From contig CBDDLH010000003.1 in assembly GCA_965230565.1 (NCBI GenBank), forward strand, positions 186,001-250,000: 64,000 bases of DNA. The letters run 5' to 3'. The position numbers and the translations under genes are program-made. This DNA is from BCD1 sp965230565 (lineage in GTDB: Bacteria > Bacteroidota > Bacteroidia > Chitinophagales > Saprospiraceae). Numbering within the stretch: position 1 is the first letter of the stretch; every line of letters starts with the position of its first letter. The notes under the pieces were generated by a model. It made no database searches. It was not told the DNA's origin and saw only the letters and a program-made list of their open reading frames with translations. Shown piece after piece: positions 8,109-15,493 of this stretch.

Positions 8109-9374
8109 ATGAAAAATTTATTTACACTGCTTATCTCGCTTTTCACCTTTTTCCAAGTAAACGCACAATGGAGTGCCCAGGAATCAGGTACAACCGAAAA
8201 CCTCAGAGACGTTAGCTTCGTAGACACCGAAAACGGATGGGCTGTAGGTTTTTCCGGAACCATTCTTCACACCAACGATGGAGGAGCTACCTGGGAGGCT
8301 CAAAATTCAGGAACAACCTGGAAATTATATAGCATCAGTTTTGTCGATCAGAATAATGGTTGGGCATCCGGTCAAATCGGTCTCATTCTTCATACCAGCG
8401 ATGGAGGAGCTACCTGGACAACTCAGAATTCAGGAACAAATCAATTTTTAAGAAAGGTGCATTTTATTGATACCCACAACGGATGGGCTGCCGGGTACTC
8501 AGGTACTATCATCCATACCTCCGATGGCGGACAAACCTGGACAACACAATCTACCGGAACGAATCACATCTTATGGGGAATTCATTTTATTGATACCCAT
8601 AATGGCTGGGCTGCAGGTGACTTTGGAACTATTTTACACACCAGTGATGGCGGAACAACATGGACTTCTCAAAATTCAGGTATTAATCAAAGGTTGAACA
8701 CTCCCTTTTTCGTGGATGCCAACAATGGATGGATTACAGGTCATTCCGGTAAAATACTAACTACCAGTGATGGTGGAACTACATGGGGACCCCAAACCTC
8801 TGGCATCAATAATAATCTCACAGGCCTATGGTTCACGGACCTTAACAATGGATGGGCATTGAGTAATGGAGGCCCTATTCTAAGTACTACCGATGGAGGA
8901 GTTACCTGGAACGCTGAGTCATATGATGTAACCGAACCCCTGGTTGGTATTAGCTTTGTAGATAATCGTCATGGTTGGGCGGTAGGCAATAACGGATCTA
9001 TTCTCAATTTTTACAAACCAAAACCAACCCGCAGACAATTATCCATTTTCAGTACCGGTACCTTGCAAGAATCCACCAACGGATCACCTAATGAGGACAT
9101 CGGGGAGGATATGAGAAACATGGATTTTAATTCATCAACAATTTCCGACATCAGGGTTTATCCGAATCCAGCAACAACAGTGATTAATATTGAGATTGCA
9201 GACCATACCTATGATGAAATATCTCTGATTTCCGCTTCCGGAACAACAATTCATGTTGCACAAACCGGACAGCATAGGTTATGCATCAATGTTGCAGATC
9301 TGACGCCGGGCATGTATTTCCTGAAACTTTTAGCTAACGGAAAAATCATCACCCAATCTTTTGTAAAGAAATAA
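8109..9374 (+). CDS. Secreted YCF48-like/BNR seven-bladed propeller with T9SS sorting domain
   Basis: 421 residues from the ATG at 8109, chosen because it begins a clean signal peptide (MKNLFTLLISLFTFFQVNAQ); an in-frame upstream ATG adds a non-signal extension. Seven consecutive units of about 41 residues follow, each with the pattern NGWA.G..G.IL.TSDGG.TW, as in YCF48/Hcf136-type propellers and BNR repeats. The C-terminus (about 350-421) is a T9SS type A sorting domain, with VYPNPATTVI and a final GMYFLKL...FVKK. The protein should be exported through Sec and T9SS and attached to, or released from, the outer surface. Seven repeats imply a closed seven-bladed propeller, probably a binding scaffold rather than an enzyme. 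Confidence 0.9.
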   Translation: MKNLFTLLISLFTFFQVNAQWSAQESGTTENLRDVSFVDTENGWAVGFSGTILHTNDGGATWEAQNSGTTWKLYSISFVDQNNGWASGQIGLILHTSDGGATWTTQNSGTNQFLRKVHFIDTHNGWAAGYSGTIIHTSDGGQTWTTQSTGTNHILWGIHFIDTHNGWAAGDFGTILHTSDGGTTWTSQNSGINQRLNTPFFVDANNGWITGHSGKILTTSDGGTTWGPQTSGINNNLTGLWFTDLNNGWALSNGGPILSTTDGGVTWNAESYDVTEPLVGISFVDNRHGWAVGNNGSILNFYKPKPTRRQLSIFSTGTLQESTNGSPNEDIGEDMRNMDFNSSTISDIRVYPNPATTVINIEIADHTYDEISLISASGTTIHVAQTGQHRLCINVADLTPGMYFLKLLANGKIITQSFVKK

Positions 9375-9387
9375 TTGTGTTAATATC

Positions 9388-9466
9388 AGGAGGCTGTTTC
9401 AAAAAACAAATCTGTACTAATTCATTTGATCCTTCAGATCTGTGTTCTTTATTGAAACAACCTCCT
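9388..9466. repeat. 79-bp imperfect inverted repeat after the propeller gene
   Basis: AGGAGGCTGTTTCA (9388-9401) pairs with TGAAACAACCTCCT (9453-9466) with one mismatch. Pairing continues imperfectly inward (ACAAATCTG with CAGATCTGTG). It lies 13 bp after the stop codon of the propeller gene, so it can serve as a terminator. Its long ends also resemble those of a miniature inverted-repeat element. Confidence 0.55.
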
Positions 9467-9489
9467 TTCATTTAAAAAATGAGTTTTTT

Positions 9490-9503
9490 TTGACATTTGT
9501 CAA
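9490..9503. promoter_or_regulatory. Perfect palindrome TTGACATTTGTCAA
   Basis: Six-base arms TTGACA/TGTCAA with a 2-base centre, directly upstream of the -33 region of the candidate promoter for the NmrA-like gene. The size and position fit an operator for a dimeric regulator; the regulator is unknown. Confidence 0.35.
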
Positions 9504-9534
9504 TTGACCTTTTCCCCAACCTGCCTGACCTTTG
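9504..9534 (+). promoter_or_regulatory. Candidate promoter for the NmrA-like gene
   Basis: TTG (9504-9506), 20 bp, then GACCTTTG (9527-9534), a 7/8 match to TAnnTTTG, 19 bases before the chosen ATG. A similar CCTGAnCTTTGTGATA stretch precedes the decayed gene at 12770. Confidence 0.35.
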
Positions 9535-9553
9535 TGATAAAATAATATTTATC

Positions 9554-10402
9554 ATGAAAATACTCGTAATCGGAGCGACCGGACTTCTCGCCAAACCCGT
9601 CATCCAACACTTTGACGATGCCGGATTTCAGCTGCGGCTCTTCTCAAGAACCATCAACTCATCCATGTTTAAAAAACCCTGCGACCTGATGCAGGGTGAT
9701 GTATTTAACCCTGAGGACCTCGACAAAGCTATGTCGGGCTGTGATGCAATACATATCACGATTTCCGGCGTAGATGAAAACCTGTCGACCCAAGCTATTG
9801 TGGCTGCAGCCAAAAAACACAACATCCAACTGATCAGTATGATCTCAGGGTGTACCGTGGCAGAAGAAAACCGCTGGTTCAAAATGATCGACAATAAATG
9901 GAAAGCAGAACAGACACTGATCAACAGCGGCATTCCATATATGATCTTCCGGCCTACATGGTTTTTTGAATCCCTGAGTTTACTTGTCAGGAATGGCAGG
10001 GCCACGGTCCTGGGAGAACAACCCAACCTTTACCGTTGGGTTGCAGCAGATGACATGGCACGCATGATCGTTACGGCCTACCAAAAACAGGAAGCGCGGA
10101 ATAAAATTTACTACATCTTCGGTCCTCAGAAGTTCCTGATGAAGGACCTCTTGCAAAAATATATTCAAGTCCGTCACCCGGAAATAGCAAAGGTATCAGT
10201 TACGCCGTTTTGGGTTCTTCGAATCATCGCATTTCTCAGCGGCAATAAAGTGCTCAGGGGAGCCATCGACATGTTCGCATATTTCCGGAAAGTCCAGGAA
10301 CTGGGAGATCCGGCAGAGACCAATGCTTTGCTCGGCAAGCCGGAAACTACTTTTGAACAGTGGTTGAATTCGGAAAAACCAAAGGAAATGATGACCGCTT
10401 AA
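9554..10402 (+). CDS. NmrA-like NAD(P)-binding atypical SDR
   Basis: 282 residues from the ATG at 9554. It begins with a Rossmann dinucleotide-binding motif (KILVIGATGLLAKPV, G-x-x-G-x-x), followed by an acidic strand end and a conserved helix. The catalytic YxxxK of classical SDRs is not visible, as in NmrA/HSCARG-type atypical SDRs that use NAD(P)H as a redox sensor or act on ubiquinone-like substrates. The segment IPYMIFRPTWFFES is characteristic of this group. The upstream in-frame start at 9497 would include promoter sequence and was rejected. Substrate unknown; cytosolic. Confidence 0.8.
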   Translation: MKILVIGATGLLAKPVIQHFDDAGFQLRLFSRTINSSMFKKPCDLMQGDVFNPEDLDKAMSGCDAIHITISGVDENLSTQAIVAAAKKHNIQLISMISGCTVAEENRWFKMIDNKWKAEQTLINSGIPYMIFRPTWFFESLSLLVRNGRATVLGEQPNLYRWVAADDMARMIVTAYQKQEARNKIYYIFGPQKFLMKDLLQKYIQVRHPEIAKVSVTPFWVLRIIAFLSGNKVLRGAIDMFAYFRKVQELGDPAETNALLGKPETTFEQWLNSEKPKEMMTA

Positions 10403-10427
10403 TTAATTCAAAGTTGCGGGTTACATG

Positions 10428-10491
10428 TCCCGGCACTAGTGCACGAGAGCCTGTCCCGCATCTTTGATCGGGAATGTCACTTTGCTCCATT
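10428..10491 (-). repeat. Nested palindromic element (AATGGA...CGGGA family), member 1
   Basis: Read on the minus strand it begins AATGGAGC, contains GACATTCCCG and ends GTGCCGGGA. It is inserted in a phrase of the form AACCCG...TAACCCGCAAC. Members with the same ends are at 24256, 31961, 53312, 58186, 59664 and 61074. Confidence 0.5.
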
Positions 10492-10574
10492 TCGGGTTCC
10501 GGGTTATCATTCTTTTAGCAGGAATCATTCATTTTCCTTGTAAATTACCTGCTGAAGCACTATAAAGTCAACTA

Positions 10575-10615
10575 TAATGATCGAACTCGCAACGCGTAAC
10601 TCGTAACTCGTAACA
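10575..10615. repeat. AACTCGTAAC short tandem phrase
   Basis: AACTCGCAACGCGTAACTCG then TAACTCGTAAC: words of the type (A)ACTCGTA recurring every 8-10 bp. The reverse-complement form of the phrase (TTACGGGTTACGAGTT) is at about 24180-24200. The 442-bp interval 10403-10844 holds only this, the palindromic element before it and the decayed gene start after it. Confidence 0.5.
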
Positions 10616-10640
10616 TAGGTTAAGTATTTCAAAAAGGTCA

Positions 10641-10671
10641 TTGCATTAACAAAGAGTTAAGCGTATTTTTG
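10641..10671 (+). promoter_or_regulatory. Bacteroidota-type promoter of a truncated gene
   Basis: TTG (10641-10643), 20 bp, then TATTTTTG (10664-10671), a full -7 match, 33 bases before an ATG at 10705. Good form, but the gene it once served is now only a fragment. Confidence 0.5.
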
Positions 10672-10704
10672 TAATAACCGGGTTCAGATAAATAACCGGT
10701 CATT

Positions 10705-10830
10705 ATGGGCATTGCCAGGAACATATGCCTGATATTATTGCTTTTCCTGAAAGCATTCCTGCTTCCGGGCCAGGAGGTAATATCGCTGCAACCTGTCTTT
10801 TCGGAATCTCAGATAGAACCTTTCGAATAA
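10705..10830 (+). pseudogene. 5' remnant of a secreted-protein gene (41 codons)
   Basis: The ATG at 10705 opens a 41-codon frame: a convincing signal peptide (CLILLLFLKAFLLPGQ) followed by about 18 mature residues (EVISLQPVFSESQIEPFE) and a TAA. Promoter, start and signal peptide are intact, but the body of the gene is missing and the 3' end of the convergent YdeI-like gene follows within 15 bp. I read it as the 5' stump of a deleted exported protein. A functional exported micropeptide is possible but has less support. Confidence 0.4.
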
Positions 10831-10844
10831 CATTCCTTTTTGGA

Positions 10845-11492
10845 CTATTTCCTTTTCCCTTTATACTGATCGTGCATTCCTTCCCCATTCAGGATCTTGG
10901 GTACACATTTTTCAATCCTGGCCGTTCTGGTTTCCGATTTTTTTGGTTGCGAGAAAAACAGGATGTATCCCCTTTGCCTGCCCGGAGTTAATGCTTCAAA
11001 AGCATCTTTTAAGAGTGGGTCGTCCTCAAATTTTTGTTCCAGCTCTTCCGGCAGTGGTTCCGGATTCTTTTTGAAGTTTACTTTCAACCCCGCTTTTTCG
11101 ATCTCAATTGCCTCCTTGATATACGTTTTTATATCCTCTTCAACCGCTTGAATACCTTCAATATTGGTAAATTTAAACAGCCTGGTTGCCTGGGAATTAG
11201 GACCGGGTTTATCCAAAAGTCCCTTGCTGTCCTTCAGTAAAGAACCTTTGAAAAAACTGATGCAGCAAAAATCTTTAAAGGCGCTGACCATGAGTACATT
11301 CTTATCCTCAAAAGTGTAACAGGGTGCCCCCCATTTCAATTCTTCGGTAAGTCCGCTTGTCAATACGATCTGCCTCAGCAAATCGAGTTCTTCGGGCCAG
11401 GTATGCACCTTACATTCAGGTGTACCGCCCAACGGGCAACGCATACAACCGTCAATCAGGTATTTATCTACTTTTGGATTCATGGTGTTCAT
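10845..11492 (-). CDS. YdeI/OmdA-family protein with DUF1801-like domain
   Basis: 215 residues. The middle (about 35-135) resembles DUF1801, with ELKWGAPCYTFEDKNVLMVSAFKDFCCISF. The C-terminal part (about 150-215) has the YdeI/OmdA hallmark LTPGRQRGYILFFSQPK followed by TRTARIEKCVPKIL. The N-terminus carries a Cys group (DGCMRCPLGGTPEC). Homologues have been named bacteriocin-protection proteins (YdeI/OmpD-associated), but the biochemical role is not known. No signal peptide. It is convergent with the truncated gene at 10705. Met4 (MNPKVDKYL) is an alternative start. Confidence 0.75.
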   Translation of the reverse strand: MNTMNPKVDKYLIDGCMRCPLGGTPECKVHTWPEELDLLRQIVLTSGLTEELKWGAPCYTFEDKNVLMVSAFKDFCCISFFKGSLLKDSKGLLDKPGPNSQATRLFKFTNIEGIQAVEEDIKTYIKEAIEIEKAGLKVNFKKNPEPLPEELEQKFEDDPLLKDAFEALTPGRQRGYILFFSQPKKSETRTARIEKCVPKILNGEGMHDQYKGKRK

Positions 11493-11527
11493 ATATTTCT
11501 TATTGAGTAACCATATTTTCCCTTACT

Positions 11528-12481
11528 TTATTTGAAAACAGGTTTAAATGTTGGAATTGAGTTAAAGGCAACACTTCCCTGTGTATTATCATACAGTTGA
11601 GTTCCCATCGATACTTTCCCCAGCCACAGATTTTGATGGTTATATCTGGTGGTGAGGTACTCGAGGAAGGGGACTAAATCAAGTTTCCCTGGCAAATTTG
11701 TATTTGATTCTCCTCCAACCCGACGGAACTGATGGTAATATTCTCCGATTACATTACCACTAAAAGAGTGATAATCGTAATGATTGAAGCCATCAAACAC
11801 TGCGTTTGTTTCAATCGGATCACTTTGTGTGTAACTGCACGCTTCCAGATCAGGGTATTCCGGGTTATAATTCATCATGATAATCACCTCATCGACAATA
11901 GATTGGGAGATATTCATCCCCGGTTCAGGCTTTAAGGAGGAAAGATGCAAATCGTAGACCATGGAATGACGGGCATAAATACTATCAGGAAAACCCGGGT
12001 TATCATCAACGGCTTCGAAACTTATATCATGAGTGACAACAAATGACTCAAGGTCATCAACCCTGACCGGCATATCAGGAGCTCCACTATCAATCCCCCA
12101 TGGTCCCACACCATAATCCAATTGCCCAAATGAAAACTGGTACATACAGGCAATTTCACAATCTTCCCCTTCTGGAGCAAAACATTCAGGATCGGTATTA
12201 CCTTTTTTCCAGGTCCAGCCAAATCGTTCCCCATCGATAAACAAGCATTGTTTGAAATGGTCAATCTTATGCCCCCTGATTCCCCACATATTATTTCTCA
12301 GCAAAATATTATCTATGCTTAGCTCCCCGGCAATATAATCCATCGGCACCACCGTCCCATAAACCTCAATACAGCTTTCTTGCAGCTTTGAATTCTGTGG
12401 ATTGATGTCTGTTGTCTTGGAGCAACTGAAAAGAGCAAGAACCAGCATCAAAAACAATTGGATTTTTTTTAGAAGTATCAT
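11528..12481 (-). CDS. Putative lipoprotein of unknown function
   Basis: 317 residues with a lipoprotein signal (FLMLVLALFSC, lipobox Cys at about residue 20). The mature protein has no family I recognise. It is rich in aromatic residues, Asp and Pro, and has pairs of Cys (CFAPEGEDCEIAC) that could form disulphides in the periplasm. It has no T9SS domain, so anchoring is by lipid. It is transcribed leftward just upstream of the YdeI-like gene (35 bp between), so they may share a message. Confidence 0.6.
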   Translation of the reverse strand: MILLKKIQLFLMLVLALFSCSKTTDINPQNSKLQESCIEVYGTVVPMDYIAGELSIDNILLRNNMWGIRGHKIDHFKQCLFIDGERFGWTWKKGNTDPECFAPEGEDCEIACMYQFSFGQLDYGVGPWGIDSGAPDMPVRVDDLESFVVTHDISFEAVDDNPGFPDSIYARHSMVYDLHLSSLKPEPGMNISQSIVDEVIIMMNYNPEYPDLEACSYTQSDPIETNAVFDGFNHYDYHSFSGNVIGEYYHQFRRVGGESNTNLPGKLDLVPFLEYLTTRYNHQNLWLGKVSMGTQLYDNTQGSVAFNSIPTFKPVFK

Positions 12482-12769
12482 TTTTTGCTAAACCCTTTGA
12501 TTATCAACATAAAATTAACTTTTCACCAACCAATATGAGAAAGAAGCCAAACATTTCTTCCCTACTTTTCCTCAATAGTACTTCAGGTTATGCTAATTTG
12601 CATCATTTTTTATATTCCTGCATCATAATTTAAACCCCCTCTTCAAACTTCATACTTTTAGCCGTTTTTTTGATGAGTACCTGCCTGCACTTTACCTGAA
12701 CTTTGTGATATAAAATTCAGGAGAAATCATAACGCTCTACAACAATATTTAATCACAAAAAGAAAGGTC

Positions 12770-13174
12770 ATGCAAAATACCTGGTTAAAGTACATCGCAC
12801 TTCCCACCGCCCTTTTCTGCCTCCTATAAGGCGCATGTAATTACGAAATTTCAACGCTTCACCCTTACCAACCTCCGGAACTGATCAATGATGGTATTGA
12901 TGTAGGTACTCTGGATCGAGTTGCTATCGACACGGAAATGATCGCAAAAGCTACCGGAGGTATTCACCAGGGAAAATACAAGGAAGTACACTCCATGCTC
13001 ATTTATAAGGATGGCATGCTCGTTTTTGAAGAATACTATAGCGGACATAAATATGAATGGGGACAACCCAATTTCCACAGGGCATGGGTCTCCTGGGATC
13101 GCGATTCCTTGCACAATGTGGCCTCTGTTACCAAATCCATCAAACATGACCACCCCCGAAGGAGGTGGTTTTAA
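12770..13174 (+). pseudogene. Decayed serine hydrolase (beta-lactamase class C-like) lipoprotein gene
   Basis: The frame starting at 12770 encodes a lipoprotein signal interrupted by TAA at 12827-12829, exactly where the lipobox should be (FCLL-stop-GAC). It then continues in frame through a recognisable serine-hydrolase N-domain (SMLIYKDGMLVFEEYYSG, then WDRDSLHNVASVTKS). The catalytic S-x-x-K is present (Ser codon 13124-13126, SVTK). Homology ends within a few codons at about 13140, where a hairpin begins, so some three quarters of the gene is missing. The stop and the truncation together argue for a true pseudogene rather than a base-calling error. Confidence 0.75.
13149..13172 (+). terminator. 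Hairpin with T-run at the truncation point
   Basis: ACCACCCCC/GGAGGTGGT arms with one mismatch and a GAA loop, followed by TTTT. It marks the 3' boundary of the truncated serine hydrolase gene. Confidence 0.4.
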
Positions 13175-13198
13175 ACGGGCGAAGCCCACAATAAAAAA

Positions 13199-13226
13199 AG
13201 GTGCAATCCTCTTTCGGATCGCACCT
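13199..13226 (-). terminator. Terminator of the fasciclin gene
   Basis: AGGTGCAATCC pairs with GGATCGCACCT (one mismatch, loop TCTTTC). On the minus strand the stem is followed by a seven-T run (AAAAAAA at 13193-13199 on the + strand), 34 bp after the fasciclin stop codon. Confidence 0.75.
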
Positions 13227-13259
13227 CTTATGCATCATTGAACAATATAAACCTTAGGC

Positions 13260-13823
13260 CTATTTAGGCAATACGACAGAATCGATCACGTGGATAACAC
13301 CATTCGTGGCATCAACATCAGTTTTGGTTACGGCAGATACACCGCCGTTTTCATCTGTGAGAATTACAGAGCCGTTACGCAAAGAAGCTTTCAGAATGTC
13401 ACCGCTAACGGTTTTAACTGAAAATTCTCCGTCAGAAGCATTGATCGCATTGATCACATCATTGGCTTTGAATTCTCCTGCTACAACATGGTAAGTAAGG
13501 ATTTTGGTGAGTGTCTCTTTGTTCTCAGGTTGTAAAAGTGTTTTAACGGTACCTTCAGGTAATTTAGCGAAAGCAGAGTTCACTGGCGCAAATACCGTGA
13601 ATGGTCCGTCGCCCTGAAGGGTTTTAACCAGACTAGCCGTTTTAATGGCTGTCACCAGCGTACTGAAGTTATCACTGCCGGAAGCAATCTGGATAATATC
13701 GTTTCCATGTGACCAGGAAGTTTTCACAGCTTTAGTTGAAGTCGGGTGGCTTCCACACTGAGCGAAAATCGGGGCAGTAAGAGCAATAAAAACGAGGCTT
13801 AAAAAAAATCGGGTGAAATTCAT
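13260..13823 (-). CDS. Secreted fasciclin (FAS1) domain protein
   Basis: 187 residues: a signal peptide (LSLVFIALTAPIFAQ) and one FAS1 domain (about 45-187) with both conserved boxes, H1 (FTVFAPVNSAFAKLP) and H2 (NGVIHVIDSVVLPK), and the central YHVVAGEF. FAS1 proteins mediate adhesion or protein-protein contacts. It is divergent from an ECF sigma factor/RskA anti-sigma pair. The same three functions are linked in mycobacteria, where SigK/RskA controls the FAS1 proteins MPT70/MPT83, so this gene is the likely target of the neighbouring sigma factor. No T9SS domain. Confidence 0.9.
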   Translation of the reverse strand: MNFTRFFLSLVFIALTAPIFAQCGSHPTSTKAVKTSWSHGNDIIQIASGSDNFSTLVTAIKTASLVKTLQGDGPFTVFAPVNSAFAKLPEGTVKTLLQPENKETLTKILTYHVVAGEFKANDVINAINASDGEFSVKTVSGDILKASLRNGSVILTDENGGVSAVTKTDVDATNGVIHVIDSVVLPK

Positions 13824-13914
13824 GATTAATAAGTTTTTAAAATTTTAATAATAGTTGATTGTCGGCATACCTACGAGTGGAACTTTGGTTTTGGATTTCG
13901 CAACCCCGATTTTT

Positions 13915-13944
13915 TTTGATTTTTTTTTACAAACCCTATATTTG
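13915..13944 (+). promoter_or_regulatory. Promoter of the sigma/anti-sigma operon
   Basis: TTTG (13915-13918), 18 bp, then TATATTTG (13937-13944), both matching the Bacteroidota housekeeping consensus. The ATG of the sigma gene is at 14019, giving a leader of about 70 bases. Confidence 0.5.
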
Positions 13945-14018
13945 ATGGCAATTAACCTCCATTCATTTTGATCTAAAAGCAATTTTTATTGTTAAAGTAA
14001 CTTTAAGCAAAACTGTTT

Positions 14019-14588
14019 ATGCCGCATCCGGTGGAAGAAAAGATCATTCAACTTATGAACCGTCAGGACAAAGCGTTTGTCAGCCTGGTCTACGACCGGT
14101 ATGCTGACAGTCTTTATGGCGTGATAAAAACCATGGTTGGAGAAGAGGCTGCGGCACAGGATGTCCTTCAGGAAAGTTTTTTAAAGATTTGGAAAAAGGC
14201 TGATCAATACGATGCGAAAAAAGCACGGTTATTTACCTGGTTACTGACGATTTGCCGCAACACGGCGATTGACAGATTACGCGTAATGCAAAAACGTGCC
14301 GGTCGCGAAATCCAAATTGACGATCCTGTCGTAAATAATATGGGGATAGCAGGTTTTAATCCTCAACACATTGGCATCAAAGAATTATTAAAAGGACTCG
14401 ATCCGAATCAGCAGGAAGTTTTTGAAGCACTTTTTTTCAAAGGTATGACCCAAAAGGAGGCTAGCGAGGCTCTGGATATTCCCCTTGGAACCGTAAAAAC
14501 AAGACTTAAAATTGGGCTGAGAGAATTGAGGAAAGTATTTGGAGAAGATGCCGCCCTGATTTTATTGGCTATTATTTTAATGCAATGA
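14019..14588 (+). CDS. ECF RNA polymerase sigma factor (SigK/RpoE-like)
   Basis: 189 residues, the usual ECF size. Sigma region 2 covers about 20-95 (LQESFLKIWKKADQYD, then FTWLLTICRNTAIDRLR, the -10-binding and melting helix). Region 4 covers about 125-175, with HTH QKEASEALDIPLGTVKTRL. The next gene overlaps it by 4 bp (ATGA) and encodes an RskA-type anti-sigma factor, so the two are translationally coupled and should form a membrane-tethered switch. The divergent FAS1 gene is the nearest candidate target. Confidence 0.9.
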   Translation: MPHPVEEKIIQLMNRQDKAFVSLVYDRYADSLYGVIKTMVGEEAAAQDVLQESFLKIWKKADQYDAKKARLFTWLLTICRNTAIDRLRVMQKRAGREIQIDDPVVNNMGIAGFNPQHIGIKELLKGLDPNQQEVFEALFFKGMTQKEASEALDIPLGTVKTRLKIGLRELRKVFGEDAALILLAIILMQ

Positions 14589-15352
14589 ACGACCATATAA
14601 AACAGTTTCTGGAATCCGGTTTACTCGAGCAATATGTGCTCGGGGTGATCGACTCTGCGGAGATCGAAAAGGTAGAGCAGTATATTCTCAATTATCCGGA
14701 GGTTAAAGCTGTTTATGAGGAATTGCAGGAAAATCTGGAATTGCTGGCTCAGAAAGTGGCCACTCCTCCCCCAGTCGGTACCAAGGAATCTATTCTTGAA
14801 AAGATCGACGAAGAAATATCAGGAAAATCGACTTCATCTTCCTCTGGCTCACCAGTCTGGACTATTACCGCAGTCGTTGCTGCCATTGCTCTTGGAATTT
14901 GGGAAATGTTGTTGCAACAGAAAAACGATTTGAACAATCAGGTGGAAACTCTCCGGAAAGATTATGCCACCTTAAAGGAGGATTGTGAAGATCGCATCTG
15001 CTGCAGCACGGAAATGTGGGATCTCATTGGCGATCCCAACACCGCAAGACTTTTACTCACCGGAATTGACAAAGCTGCTGGATTGGAGGTTATTGCTTAT
15101 TGGAACGATGACGAACAAAAGTCTTATTTGAACCTCTTGTCCCTCCCCGAACCTCCGGAAGGCAAGTGTTTTCAGCTTTGGGCAGATATAAATAAAGAAA
15201 TGGTTAGCATTGATGTTTTGCCTACAGAAGCAGGTCAGGTCATCGCCATTCCTCACAAGCTCAATGCTGCAAGCCTGAATATCACTATCGAACCTGATGG
15301 AGGAAATGATCATGCGACTGTGGATGAATTGGTAGCAAGTGTGGTGATCTGA
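14585..15352 (+). CDS. RskA-type (anti-sigma-K) transmembrane anti-sigma factor
   Basis: 255 residues. The N-terminal 75 residues form a ZAS-like helical sigma-binding segment (LEQYVLGVIDSAEIEKVEQYI) without the zinc HxxxCxxC, as in RskA. One membrane helix lies at about 98-118 (WTITAVVAAIALGIWEMLL), then a short coiled coil (NNQVETLRKDYATLKEDC) and the periplasmic RskA domain (about 165-255, including CFQLWADINKEMVSID and LNITIEPDGG). It should hold the sigma factor at the membrane until released by proteolysis. The start overlaps the sigma stop. Confidence 0.85.
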   Translation: MNDHIKQFLESGLLEQYVLGVIDSAEIEKVEQYILNYPEVKAVYEELQENLELLAQKVATPPPVGTKESILEKIDEEISGKSTSSSSGSPVWTITAVVAAIALGIWEMLLQQKNDLNNQVETLRKDYATLKEDCEDRICCSTEMWDLIGDPNTARLLLTGIDKAAGLEVIAYWNDDEQKSYLNLLSLPEPPEGKCFQLWADINKEMVSIDVLPTEAGQVIAIPHKLNAASLNITIEPDGGNDHATVDELVASVVI

Positions 15353-15493
15353 CAGCAACCCCTGATATTTCCGGCACGACTCCAAAACAGTTAGACCTGA
15401 GCGTTAAAAAGCAATTTTTAAATGGTTTGTAACCCAAAACTATTTAAATTTACTTATGGATTTGTGGCTTCACCATCACGAAAAATTTAACCC

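Noticed and set aside
10703..10991. Open frames on both strands between the palindromic element and the YdeI-like gene
   Set aside because: They are out-of-frame readings of the 5' stump and of the YdeI-like gene; low-complexity Phe/Ser/Pro composition. Only the 41-codon stump has a promoter and signal peptide.
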